Below, piece by piece: positions 36,333-47,821 of a stretch of 64,000 bases of DNA. The stretch's first letter is position 1, and every line of letters starts with the position of its first letter. Source of the DNA: Channallabes apus (taxonomy: Eukaryota > Chordata > Actinopteri > Siluriformes > Clariidae); NCBI GenBank assembly GCA_030522415.1, contig CM060108.1, positions 42,670,256 through 42,734,255 of the forward strand, given 5' to 3'. Position numbers and translations under genes: made by a program. The notes below the pieces were generated by a model that had not been told where the DNA came from, made no database searches, and saw only the letters and a list, made by a program, of their open reading frames with translations.

Positions 36333-38619
36333 TGACTCCTATGTATGTGTAGAAAACCCTCGGCACTTCATCCGCGCTCACCGGACACTACGACCGGCAG
36401 AAAAACGGTCGATTTTAACACCCGATAAGAGGCTTTTAATGTAAATTGCTCCCATACCTTGGAGGACTTGGGGCGCGCGCTTTTTCCTGCAAACGCTTCT
36501 GTAAACTCCATTGCTAGTGTTAGTGTGTATCTGTGTGTGTATTTGTGCATCTTGTGGTCGCGCGCCTCAATAACGTGAGCAGCCCAACTAATCGATAACG
36601 GCATTCGTTGACAACGAATTTCATTATCGATAATTATCGATTTTATCGATTAGTTGTTGTAGCCCTAGAATAAATACAATGGTTACCATTGGCCGCCATG
36701 GTCCGTTGTTGTAGCACAGCGGTTAGATGGATGTATGGATATAGGTGATAACAGTCATGGTTGGACCATTAAATCCTTGCAACGTAATCTACTTCCACTT
36801 TCCTGAATTATAGATACATGCAAATTTACAGGTTAGCATGTTTTTTTTTTATTGTTTCGTATCGTCAAAAGTTGGTTATCTCCAGTTTGATACTGTGGTG
36901 CTATTTCTTGCATTCCTCATTTTAGCTATTACAACCGAAACACATTCATTACTTTTCCAGGATTAGCAAAAACATGCCATTTGAGGAAAGCATATATTTC
37001 TTGAAAGCAGAAGCAAATCACAAACCCACAGAAATGCCCTTTTTATGAGTAGGTGCTACTTGTCTTTAGTGCTTCTGCAAATATTCTAGATAGCATTGTT
37101 TCTTTCAGGCACCCACCCACCCAACGACACCACAAACACGTATCAGTATCATTATTATCCTGGCTACTTTTGAAAATGATCTGCCCTGTAACATGAGTCA
37201 GAGGTCCCTGTGCTGTAGGGATCAGTTACAGAGCGAGAACAAAGCAAAGTGAAGTAGGGTGAAAGAAAGAAAAGTACAAAAGCCAGTTTGACAGGGTGAG
37301 AACATGAAATAACAAATAATCTGAATATGATCTAAACTGAGAATCGTGGAAGAGCTCGGAATAGACGAGCTGATAATTCTATGGACTCAAAACAGCTGTG
37401 TTTGAAACAGCACCTGTTTGGGACTCATTTCCAAGTGCCGTTCATTGGAATAAATGCTTCCTGATCCAGGAAATGGGGCAGCCTGTTCGCTCTCGGACTC
37501 ATTTGTGAATATTACATCTGTTCCCTTTCTCGACAATGAACTTTCTGACCTGAACATCTTAACTGGTAATTTACTTTCCCTTCCAAAAAAAGTTAATAAT
37601 TCTTCCATTTGCCCCAATGAGACATAATAATCACACTGGGGAACAGAATATTGGCACTAAAAGGATTTGCAATTGTTATCCTAGCACTAACGCCCCGAGA
37701 CTAATCGCTGAAAGCCAATCTTTGTTTCTGTCCACGCTGCAAATGCCTGGCCTTGTGTCCACCACATACCACCGCATCCCTCTCTAGCACCAGTTGGTAC
37801 TTTGAGCAGCGAGCTGGACGTGTGGGAGAAGTGTGGACGACAGCTGTGGTGACCCCAGGATATCAGGAAGACCCTCAGCCACAAACATTTGTGTTTTTGA
37901 TCGCCTGCGTCTTAGCCTACGGCCTTCACGATGAAAAGTCGTTGCCATTCCAACGAACAGCTGCGTCTAGCCTGAGTTTGAAAAAAGAGAGCTGGGTAAA
38001 CAAATTAGGGTGGAGGAGTGGAATGGATAGCTGCTTCTAGATATCTAACACCTTGCTGAATGTTCTTAATCTGACTGGACCATCACCATTTGCCAGCCTA
38101 AACCAAATAAATGTGCAGAAGATCCGACCTTCTTTTGTTTCCCAGCATACCTCGAGCAACATGTGTGATCAAATGAATACTTCCCCTTTAATGGGTAATA
38201 TGATAAACCTTAGGGGCATGTTAAACCCAGTGCGAAGAGCATGTCAGGATGGGATTTCAATTCAAAGCCAGGAATGTTGTCATCACATATGGCGCGTTCA
38301 ATCAGGAATCGGGCCAACGTGCATTAGGTAAAGATAGGCTGCTTCTGATTGGACCTGAAGGACCTATTCATGCCATATCAATACAACGACATGCACCCGG
38401 GCAGCGAAAGAAGAGGCAAAGGGAGCGGGGAGTTATATAAGGACCCCAAGGTACTTTCCTATACTCAAGGACAGGTGTGCCCTAGCTGTGAGCAACAGTT
38501 TGGGATCTTAAGGGAATTTCTTTCTTTTTTTTAACCCCCTCTCCTGCTCGTTCAGATCCTTTTACTGCTCAGCTCAAAATGTGAGACAAACTGAGCAGCT
38601 CCTCTGCTAAGATCATTAC

Positions 38620-38970
38620 ACTGCTTTTTATTGTCCCCACCAGCCCAAGCACCAACGCATTTAATGAGGGACACTGTCCAGCCCCCGATATTCTCTCTTT
38701 TTACAACCGCCATTCCCCTCCCCAACTTAACAACCCACCGTGGAGTCCCAGCCACTACCCAGACATCTGGCTCCTCCATCTTGCATGCAGGCCTAATGGC
38801 CAATTACCGGCTGCGCAGAGGGCCGTGGGAGCAAAGGCGGATTTATCGTTCGATGCATTCCAAGCCGAGATCTTCAGTCTATCACTACCACATTAAGGCC
38901 TGCCGTATGAGACAGGAGGCCCATCAGGTTTAATTTGCTTTAGCTCTACTTGAAAATGGCTATTAAAGAC
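38620..38970. promoter_or_regulatory. candidate intronic enhancer with paired homeodomain site
   Basis: Repeat-free. At 38794-38806 the word TAATGGCCAATTA gives TAAT and ATTA half-sites facing each other across GGCCA, a layout suited to homeodomain dimers. ATTTATCGTTCGATGC and TTTAATTTGC follow. Among the best enhancer candidates in the intron. Confidence 0.4.
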
Positions 38971-39853
38971 TCCCCACACGCCATGCTAGCGTTCATATTA
39001 ACCGAAAGCAGAAATGAGCCTCTGCCTCCTCGTTTAGCGGGTTGCAATTACCACTGTCTTCCGAGGACGCCTTTAACAAAACAGTCCAAGTGCTCAGAGA
39101 ACAAGGGTCAATACTTAAGTTATTTCCAAGTCATGCATTTTTTATAAACTAATTAACGTGCCTTTAAACGTTTCTTTAATTGTAGCTAATTTGGAGGGGG
39201 AAGAAAATCCTTCTCACCAATTACAAAGTATCCTGATTAGATATTTGGATTAAATAGTAACAAATGTCGATGATGAAGACCTTTTTGTTCAATGTTCAAG
39301 AAAGTGGAACGAACAAAGAATGACGAGCAATCATGTAAAACATGCTTTGTATGCCTTCTCCTTTGGATTTGCTCCAGTTCAATCCCGCCATGAAGCATCT
39401 ACGGCATGTATGTATTTGATGCGTTATTACTACAAATGGCCGGTGGCCTGACATGGATTACAAGCCTGGCTAATTGGACTGATTTATGAGAAAATCTAAA
39501 CTCAATGTAGACTCTTAATTAACTGAATCCTGGAGCACTTAAGAAGCCCACATGACATAATATGAGTACTCATAGACACTAGTGATCATTTGGTTTCCTG
39601 CTTCGTAATTAGCTTGAGTCCCACTGCCAAGTGAGCTGGAGGGAGATTCAAGACGAGAGCACTCTGTTGCCCTGGACAACCCGCTGCTTTTTCCATATTT
39701 CCAGCGACCTGTGTGTTGCCTCGCGGCACGCTCATCAAGCAGAAGGCTGGATGTATGAGCGGCCCAGTGCTCCTACACCACAAACACAACAGTGTTATCC
39801 ATGTCAAATCCATTGGAGAAAGCCTGGGGGAAGTCCATATGGGGCCAATAGAT

Positions 39854-39856
<3 letters not shown>

Positions 39857-39911
<55 letters not shown>
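39857..39911. repeat. (CT)n microsatellite, about 27 units
   Basis: The longest pure CT tract in the window. Confidence 0.97.
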
Positions 39912-39913
<2 letters not shown>

Positions 39914-40527
39914 CTCCTCTTTTTGCTGAGTAACTAATCCTGGGAGGCCAATAAAAAAATAGCAAAGCTACAAGCTCATCACAACACACACACAAACACA
40001 CCAAGAGAACTTTTGTGTTTCATGCTCTATACGGATGATGTCATCTGCCTGCCAAAGTGCGGACCAAGCCAAACATATTTCAACTGTCGGCTGATGAAAC
40101 AACGTCTCCTTATGTTAACAGTCCCGTCATGGGGACACCCCATAGTTAATGTTTTGAAAGCATTTGCCGTTAAAAGACAAAAGAGATCGCGATGAGATTG
40201 GCATCGACACCTTTGAGCTTTTATGCACTTCCCTGCAACAGGTGACTATGAGACAATTAACACCTGCGCTCCCGTCAGGCCCTCTGCTGCGAGAGAATGA
40301 AAACGAGCGTGCCGAGGTGTTAGAGGCTCGCTTCCACCCCATTTATAGGGTGGCTATTATCCACCCCAGGCATGTGGAGCCTAAAAATAACGATCAGCGA
40401 AGACAGCTGAAAATAAACCCTTTCACGTTTCAGCAGAGATAACCTGCTCACGCTCAGATACACATCCAGGTGCTGCTCGTGACTGCTAACACGTTTCCTC
40501 TGATGAAAACAACAGCCAGGTGGCATG

Positions 40528-40702
40528 ATTTACATTTACAGCATTTCGAAAACATTTTTTATCTCATTGTACATTTGAGCCGTTGTAGGTTTAGGGCTTT
40601 GTCAACCGTGGCATCTTGGTGGCGGTGGGGTTTGAACCTGGGACCTTCTGAACCTGGGACGATCTGTAGTCCAATGCCGTATCCACTGAGCTACCCATAC
40701 CC
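40528..40702 (-). mobile_element. tRNA-derived SINE, family B, diverged
   Basis: On the minus strand: GGTAGCTCAGTGGATACGG head and B box region GGTTCAAACCCCACC, with the CTGTAAATGTAAATC tail at the left end. A short internal duplication of the GAACCTGGGAC segment is present at about 40630-40663. Confidence 0.75.
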
Positions 40703-42020
40703 CGGATTTCATAAACAAGCCTCCAATCAGGAGCGAGCAAAGGTGCTAGAACGTAATCCTGGCAAAGCAATATGTCTGAAGGTCAGATTAGAGATAAGTT
40801 TTTTTTTTCTTCGCGTCCTTAAATGACAATGAGACTTTTCATAAGGGCTGCTCCGAATCCTCACAAAGACCCATTAATCTGAGGGGGATTCGTGTGTACA
40901 TCAAAAGCTCTCCCTGTAGCTTATCCTTTGATTACACAGAAAACGTGACAAAAAAAAGGAAAGCAAGATTCTTCAGCATGCTGTGCTGCCAGGTGTGCAC
41001 CACACATTTATTTATTTTTTATTATTTACCCAGCAACCAGCACCTGAAACACACTTTATTTTCCCTTTAATTCTCTCCATCACTCTTTACTCCCTGTTCC
41101 GCTCTTTTGCTCGATCTCTCCGGTGACAATGTCTAGTCCAGCTGTCACTTAATTTTTCTTTACGGGAACAGATAAAACTCTTAGTGACAAGCCTAGCTCT
41201 TAACTCTCGCCGTTTTAGGAGTCACATAGGACTTGTTAGCGAAAAGCCTGGCTAAGGAGTCTTCACTCTTCTCTCTGCACCTGAATCCTCAGCCATGCCA
41301 TTTTTTTTTTTCCTGAAAAGTTCAGGATGAACGATTTATTTCGCCTCAACCTGGAGACGATCTTTCTTAGCTTTTTTTTTAATGGCAACATCTATCAATA
41401 CGCTATTGTCTTATAAAAATGTCTCCAGCGAAATCATTTGACCTTTTTAAGGTTTTCAGCAGGCAAACAGGAACATTATGCTTTATAATATATCACTAGC
41501 GAGTAATTATTTTAATATTGCCCTTTGCAGTGCTGGTACTGACAATGTGGTAGTATAAAGGAATTTGCACAATTAAATACTTGTAATTAAAATGTGATAA
41601 AGCTTATGGTTTAGTTTTAGACACAGGATACGCTGTTAACTGTAACCGTTCTGATCCTCGCAGCACTGTCGTAGTTCCACCCAGTGATATGGACGGAGTC
41701 TCCGGTTCTAGTGCTTTGTAGCTGTTGTAAATTTTTACAAGCTGGAAAATCATCAGAGTTGTGATTTTTTTTTAACATCATAAAAGAAAAAAAAAATCAG
41801 GAACTGTTTATAGCCGCAACAACATAAGTAAAAGTATGAACTATTTTGTTTCGGGGATGTTGCAAAAAATTTACATACTTACAATCACATATAAATGGAA
41901 CAAATGATTAACTGTTGTAGCTTAAAAGAAATACATCACTTCAGGATGTGCTGTTATAGAATTGTAATCAACTTTAGCTAAACGCACAGTGGTTAGCAGT
42001 GTGGCTTCGCAATCCTCAGC

Positions 42021-42188
42021 ATGGTGGCGTAATGGTTAGGTGGTTAAGGCATTAGACTAATGATCGAAAGGTCCTAGGTTCAAACCCCACCACAAGTGGC
42101 ACCTGTTGGGACCTCAGCCCTTATAAATGCTCATACTGTATGTGTCAGCCGCTCTGGATAAGGGGCTCTACCAAATCCCATAAATGTA
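42021..42188 (+). mobile_element. tRNA-derived SINE, family B
   Basis: Head AATGGTTAGGTGGTTAAGGC, B box TAGGTTCAAACCCC, tail GCCGCTCTGGATAAGGGGCT and CCCATAAATGTAATG. It lies directly between two family A fragments. Confidence 0.75.
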
Positions 42189-42189
42189 A

Positions 42190-42415
42190 TGCTTAGCACT
42201 GTGGCCTCCCAACTCCAGGGTTGGGGTTCAATTCCCAGCACAGTTGTGGAGTGGTTAGCATTGTGGGTTTGAATCCTGCCTCATGCATGGAAGGTTTCCT
42301 CCCTAAAGACATGCAGATTAGGCTGATTGGCATTTTGGCCAAATTCCCCAGTAGTGTGTGCTTGGATTGGCACAACATTCAGGATATACCCTGTATCACT
42401 GATGTATGAAGGAGA
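42190..42415 (+). mobile_element. family A SINE, rearranged
   Basis: Head-like motifs appear twice (CTTAGCACTGTGGC and GTTAGCATTGTGGG), followed by AAAGACATGCAGATTAGGCT and TACCCTGTATCACTG. Another head fragment lies at 41988-42020. The cluster is a tandem or nested set of old SINE pieces. Confidence 0.6.
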
Positions 42416-42784
42416 GGCAGAATCTAAACATCATTAAATAAACAAATTGCACAAACATGAATACTGGAGCTATTGCTGGGAGCTAACCATAAACCCAACA
42501 GAACAGATCAAACTAAGCAGACAAAGGAACCACCTCAAACAAGGACTATATACGATTACAACCATGTGATGGAGAACTGAGTGCTGGGAAATGGTAACTG
42601 AGGTCCGTGACAGCATAAAAAGTCCTGAAACACAAGTCACAAAGGACAAAACCCTAGGGACGAGCACAGGAGGATCATGATACCCTGCGTGAGTGAGTGA
42701 GTCTTTTTTGCTAGTTAGTTGTAAGAGAAGCATAAACCAAGTACAACTTGGTAAATTAAACTTAGTTGTGTATCTTTAATCATG

Positions 42785-43130
42785 CCTTTTAGCACATATC
42801 CGGCTCGACAGGCACCGCGTTCGCCTCCTGCCATGATACGGATCCATAAATCAGCACGCAGCAGCCAGGGTCGTCCAAACGCAGGCAGGCGCCGCATCGA
42901 CTGGAAAGTTATGGGACGCTGCCGGAGTGAGTGCTGCACTACTCCTGCTGACAGCAGCACCCGCGAACGACTAGCACTTGCCGTTAACACCAAATGTCTT
43001 CTCCACGCTCGGCTCCAGACTTCAGCGCTCAATAAAAACATGTTCATGGGCCGGGCTGCATTTAGTTCACAGAGACGTGCAAGAGCACATGACGAGCTTA
43101 ACGCCGCACCAATAAAGAGTGATTAGCGAA
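42785..43130. promoter_or_regulatory. CpG-rich intronic block, candidate regulatory
   Basis: CpG-rich and open in frames on both strands, but neither translation shows a domain. It contains GGATCCATAAATCAGCACG and TCAATAAAAACATGTTC. More likely a regulatory element or small CpG island than an exon. Confidence 0.33.
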
Positions 43131-44137
43131 ACCAGGGCAATGCCTGTGCCTTAACTCATACCCCATGCATTATGTATTCCTGTTTCAGTGTGTGTGTGTG
43201 TGTGTGAGAAAGAGGATCAGAGGGTTTCTCTTAGAAGAAAATGTGAGTCAATGCCTCGAGACTATAGCAAGTATATTTTTTCTTCTTTTTTTTTAATTCA
43301 CGATGAAAGAAATAGGAACATGAAAATGAAGGCGGAGAAAAAGTGTTATTTGAAATATCTGAAGTCTGATTGGGAAAAAATAGAGTTCTGACCGAAAATA
43401 ACGGCTTATTCAAAAACAAACTAAAACAAATTTCAATCTGTTTTCATAAGATGCGGGATCTGTAAGAAGCTCGCCGTTATGGGAAAATAATGAACGACTG
43501 TGTGGTGTGTGATGAAACCTGCCAGGAAATGCGAAAAGAGTTACTATTACTACCTTGAAGTTGATTGTTTTCCAATAAAGGCATATCCCCTAGAGTTTTT
43601 CTCTTCATATCACAGTATAACGCATTATCGCTTACGTTATAGCAGCGATAAACCGTCATTCCCTCTGAAAGTGAAAAGGCCAAATCTTCAGGTTGAACAC
43701 CTTCACTATTTCCTGGAAAAACTTAGTCTCCACTTTTTTTTTTCCTCTGATTATTTTACAAAATGACATTGTTCATAACAGATTTTAAATTCTTCCTCTC
43801 CAACACTTAATTTCTTTTCAATAGCCAAGCTTTCAATCCCTGAAATGTTTCCAGTTCAATTATCTCATCTCAAATAGCCCTAAAAGCTCTATAAATGCTC
43901 GGGATGACGTCTATTTTATCTGATTCTGTTCTTTTACGCGGTCTTTGCTCCTGTCTGAACAATCCGCGTCAGGAGCCGCTGCCCGGTGTAATTCGGGATA
44001 ACATTTTATTTCCGAGTGCATCGTTTCAAATGAATAAAGTGTTGAGTGAGATTGAGTTAAATACGTGTAAAAGGGGCCAGAAGAGCTCTCAGGCTTTCTC
44101 TTTGACAGTGATGATGCCGTTCCTCACTTCAGTGCAG

Positions 44138-44162
44138 CATATATATATATATATATATATAT
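44138..44162. repeat. (AT)n microsatellite
   Basis: About 12 AT units just before the CpG-rich block at 44380. Confidence 0.95.
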
Positions 44163-44379
44163 TTATATTTTCACAAAGTGCCTTTGGTGTTGTTTAATTG
44201 GCTGGCTGGATAACAGGCCTAATAAAGCAAACAAACCCATGATAGACATTGTAATGGACACAGGGTCTAAAGGGGTTAAGGATGACACACAACATACTTC
44301 CCACACACGCTCATTAGACACAGCCTGCGTTTCTATCCACAAGCCTAAGGAACTTTGCTTTAGACCTGAGAATAAAACC

Positions 44380-45015
44380 ACAACGACAGAGAGAAAGCCC
44401 TGTATTTGCCCTCGCGATCGAGAAATGAAAATGCATCATAAATCCCGCGAAACGGCCGCCTCTGACGCACCTGTCTTTGCCCTCAGAGTAACAGAGCGGC
44501 GAAATCCACCAGTGTATTTTCACAGCACAATGCATCGTTATTGTGCGACTGACCTCAAGCCTCGGAGACAACGCGGTCACTGTTGCACACCCGGAGAAAA
44601 ACAAGGCCTTCGCGTCGGAACACCGGCCCACCAGCAGCTGTCATTTCCCTCCACTTATTCAATTTGCCAGCGGAAATTTAATAGGCCGCACAAGGAAAAC
44701 CGCTCATTTGCAAAAGCTGCAAAGCCTCGCAGGCAATAATTATGTGAGCGGCTGAATTTACGAGTGCTTGGATGCTCTGTGAACTCCATCCGCCGAGTGG
44801 ATGCGCCCGGGATTTAGCCGGCTCGACTTTGCTCACGCCGGTGTTGAATGCTATTATCGCACGGGTTGGAAAAGCTCGCGAGACGCGAATGATCAGCTAT
44901 AAGAATCTGTCCCTGTCTATATTAAATCTCCAATACCCGCACGGCAAATCTCCTCTATCCACTGCGCGAAAAACGGCCGGGGAGATAAACTCCAGGCAGC
45001 ATGAAGGCATTAGTT
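44380..45015. promoter_or_regulatory. CpG-rich intronic block, candidate enhancer or alternative promoter
   Basis: About 630 bp with many CpGs in AT-rich intron. It contains GAAAATGCATCATAAATC, CTCATTTGCAAAAGC and GGCAATAATTA (44732-44742). A 166-codon open frame crosses it on the plus strand, without a recognisable domain and low in hydrophobic pattern. A CpG island in intron 2 could mark an internal promoter. Confidence 0.4.
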
Positions 45016-45534
45016 TCAAGATCAGAAACCACCCTTCTCAAACGTGGAGGATACACAACACCAAACATAAAATAAAGTAAAATAAAATAGAACATCGAGT
45101 TTGGATGTGTTCTCAGTCCCGGTTTTGTGTAAACCGTGCGTGGCCTTTGTGTGGGTAGGAAGGAGGGGTCACGTTCCTTTGTGGCCTCCCACGAAGAACA
45201 GACAGAGAGAAACACACACACACATTTGTGTCTCAGCAGAATTCTTTCCACAACTGACCCAGCATGAAGCTTTCTTTGTGGCCCCATAAAGCATGACATG
45301 CTCATTGTTCTGCCTGCACGTCGGCTAAAGATAAGTTCACTATAAAACACTCGAAGGGCATGCTGTCATGGGAAAATAATCATCTATGAGGTGGTGTAAG
45401 GCAGCCTGGTGTGACGCACCAACATCGTGACGTGGATTGCACATCAATCACATCAATTCGTTTACAATAATTCATTTATAATAAATGAGTAAGATAATCA
45501 TTTAATAATAATTCGTTAATAATCGAATCGAGTG

Positions 45535-45720
45535 AATACTTTCTGACACTGGAGACTCCTTCCGTAAATGCCTCCTTTAAAACATATTAGATCATCATCA
45601 TTTCAAAATCTGTGTTTATATTTGCTAAATAGAACATAAACAAAAACAGTTTATTATACCAGTCCCTTTGTGAGATGTTGCTATAGAAACGGTACCAAAA
45701 CGTATGATACTATACAATAT
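45535..45720 (-). repeat. interspersed repeat, family E
   Basis: It begins ACTGGAGACTCCTTCCGTAA and ends near GTTGCTATAGAAACGG. The same motifs in reverse order and orientation occur at 46905-47135, and the start recurs at about 24470. Probably a non-autonomous DNA repeat. Confidence 0.5.
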
Positions 45721-46169
45721 AACAACACTTTAAATTCATTCATTTACATTTTCGGAGGTCCATGAGAAACTCTCAGTACCAGGTCTAGTGACTGTGGATT
45801 TTTTAATTTTTTTTGTTATTTGCTCAGCTGAAGAGAGAGGAGGGGAAAAAAAAGTGCGTGTGTGTGTGTGTGTAAATTCTGTGACCAAGTTTCAAAGGAA
45901 AGAAACAACATCGTCACCTAGGTGAGCTTTCAAGCTGCTCAAACAGTCAGTGTCACCGGGTCCAGACGGCTGCTCTGCGTGTCACCAGGGAAAGTTCAGA
46001 GTGACTGGCTGAACCGACGGACAGGTTCTGCTTTAATAGAAGACAACTACTGTTAAAGTTTAAGTGAGCACCTGCAGCCTCACTTGGCAAAGGTTAAAAC
46101 ATGTGTCCTTACCGAGGAAGGGGGAGAGGGTTTACAGGATCGTCAGAAAGGTAATATTTTCCCCCATTT

Positions 46170-46650
46170 TATCCTAGGGGTTGCCATGTCGGATCATTTG
46201 ATCCGCAAGATCCTGTCGCAACCCACCTATTTTCAAACTGGGCTTTGAACCAGCATTGGATGTGGTGGCAGGGTTGTATAGGGCGTAGGGTTAAGGGTCT
46301 TGCCCAAGGACCTGGCACTGGTGACCCAGCGTTGTTGGGGTTCAAACCCCCCCGAGCAGCAATTCAGAGCCACTCAGAAAGGTAAGATTAATTGAGCAAT
46401 TCCCACATTTTGTCCTTTTATCTAATTGTTGGTCTTTCTGCTCGCTCCTGTCAAGTGCTCGCCGAAGCAGACCATCCGATCAAACCACTTGGCCCGGATT
46501 TTACACCAGATGCCCTCCCTGACTCAGCTCTCCCATTCTATCCAGGCTTGAGACAGGCACTAAGGACCCATTGGGGGGATTTGGGCTGGGAATCGACCCC
46601 AGGCGTCACGCATAGTAGATAAGAAGACTACCAATGAGCCACCAGTGCTT
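46170..46650. repeat. two related interspersed repeat fragments
   Basis: Segments at about 46170-46350 and 46430-46620 share fish-repeat motifs: GATCCGCAAGATCCTGTC, TGGGCTTTGAACCAGC, GGTTCAAACCCC in the first; CACCAGATGCCCTCCCTGAC and GGGCTGGGAATCGACCCC in the second. They look like old members of a SINE or LINE tail family. I cannot name it. Confidence 0.5.
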
Positions 46651-46904
46651 TATTCCTATATCTAATCTAAGTACCCATGCTAAATTCTGCAGCACCGTCT
46701 CAGCAGGCTATCAAACCATGATAACAGCGGTAAAACATCACGGTGTTTAAAATAACTCTAAAATCTCCAAACGCATACGTCTGTACTAAAATAGTATATT
46801 AGAATCCGTCGCAACACTCGTCTAGTCCTGTTCGCTTGTGTAGGACTCCAGAAGGTCTTCCAAAGTAATTTATTAAAAAGGAGAAGAAAAAAAAATGAAT
46901 AAAC

Positions 46905-47135
46905 TAACTTCAATGAATTCTGATTGGTCAGAAGATTATGAATAATTATCCGCCGGTCTGAGAGGTGTCCCGAATGCAAGCAAGGCAAAGTCACTTGTTC
47001 ACTGTATATTAATGCGCTCCCTTCTAATACATTATCGTTCCTATAGCAACAGCCTATTTGTATAGCGGATGCTCCACATAGACGATTAAAAATAGTTTTC
47101 TTTTTTCAGTAAGGAGTCTCCAGTGTCGATAGGTT
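46905..47135 (+). repeat. interspersed repeat, family E
   Basis: It begins GAATTCTGATTGGTCAGAAG, passes CGTTCCTATAGCAACAGCC and GGATGCTCCACATAGACG, and ends AGGAGTCTCCAGTGTC. It is the opposite-orientation partner of the copy at 45535. Similar sequences are common in otophysan fishes as far as I recall. Confidence 0.55.
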
Positions 47136-47239
47136 GTAACACTCATAAGTTAAAACGATAAGGAAAGAAGGGAGATAAAGGGAAAGAGATAGAGACGATG
47201 AGTGTGTGTTGGAGGAGTGGGAGAGAAGAGGAACGGAGA

Positions 47240-47770
47240 GAAGGCTTTGCATACTTAATGAGCTGGATGGTTCTATGTCTACCACCGGCAGGTCGATCGA
47301 ATTACCTTCTGGCGTTTTTTGCTGCGCTCACGACCGAAGGTGCAAATTACGTTCCGTAAACAAGGACAATTATGGCATTTCGTCGAACGCATGAACGCAT
47401 ACACTGCTTTCTACAAACGCAACAAGCGTCAACAACCGATCGGGAAGAGCTGTGTGTCATCTCGAAACGCTTACCGCGCTCTTAAACTCGTCTCATCTCC
47501 AAGCGGCCCGAGCCGGGGCCCTTAGCGTTGGCGGGGAAACGACCCTAAGGCTAAGAGCGGGGATTTAATTCAGGCTGTGTCTCGTTTAGTGCAGGAGAAG
47601 AGGAACGTCAGAGCGGACCGCTTTAGATTTATGTTGCCATTTCGCTCGGTAAAGGATGTTAAGCAGTGCCCCTTCTGGCTAGCTGCCTCCTGCACGCCAG
47701 ACCGTAATTGGACCGTACACATCGCAGACCGTGCAGATGTGGTCTATCAGAGTTTCCTGAGCTAGTATAC
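47240..47770. promoter_or_regulatory. CpG-rich intronic block
   Basis: CpG-containing words are frequent (CAGGTCGATCGAATTACC; CGATCGGGAAGAGC; GAGCGGACCGC). Repeat-free up to the (CA)n at 47797. No coding signal is seen. Confidence 0.28.
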
Positions 47771-47796
47771 TGTATATTTGAAGCTGCTCTCCAAAC

Positions 47797-47821
47797 ACAC
47801 ACACACACACACACACACAAA
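47797..47821. repeat. (CA)n microsatellite
   Basis: About 11 CA units. Confidence 0.95.

Larger units (their letters stand above)
35294..36667. mobile_element. non-autonomous hAT-type transposon, 1374 bp
   Basis: The element is flanked by a perfect 8-bp duplication, GAATAAAT (35286-35293 and 36668-36675), the size made by hAT transposases. The ends are inverted: TAGGGCTGCAACTAAT on the left and (reverse complement) TAGGGCTACAACAACT on the right. Both sub-terminal regions are rich in ATCGATTA/TCGATAAT. No transposase domain is visible in any frame. It contains an internal hairpin (35455-35520), a duplicated subterminal segment, and a 58-bp palindrome (36275-36332). Confidence 0.88.
35038..36740 (+). 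mobile_element. family A SINE (variant tail) split by an hAT-type element
   Basis: SINE sequence lies at 35038-35293 (CGGCACAGTGGCTTCGTAG to GATGGGAATAAAT) and resumes at 36668-36740 (GAATAAATACAATGG to the GGATG tail). The two parts are contiguous in other copies, so the intervening 1374 bp were inserted after the SINE. Confidence 0.88.

Noticed and set aside
35927..36444. Coding capacity inside the hAT-type element
   Set aside because: Short frames on both strands with poly-K/poly-F translations; no BED finger or hAT dimerisation domain.
42420..42690. LTR or LINE fragment
   Set aside because: It reads like a repeat, but I could not find diagnostic ends, a primer site or a domain.
44239..44739. 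Plus-strand open frame of 166 codons
   Set aside because: No domain, no splice or start context, and it follows from the CpG-rich composition of a probable regulatory block.
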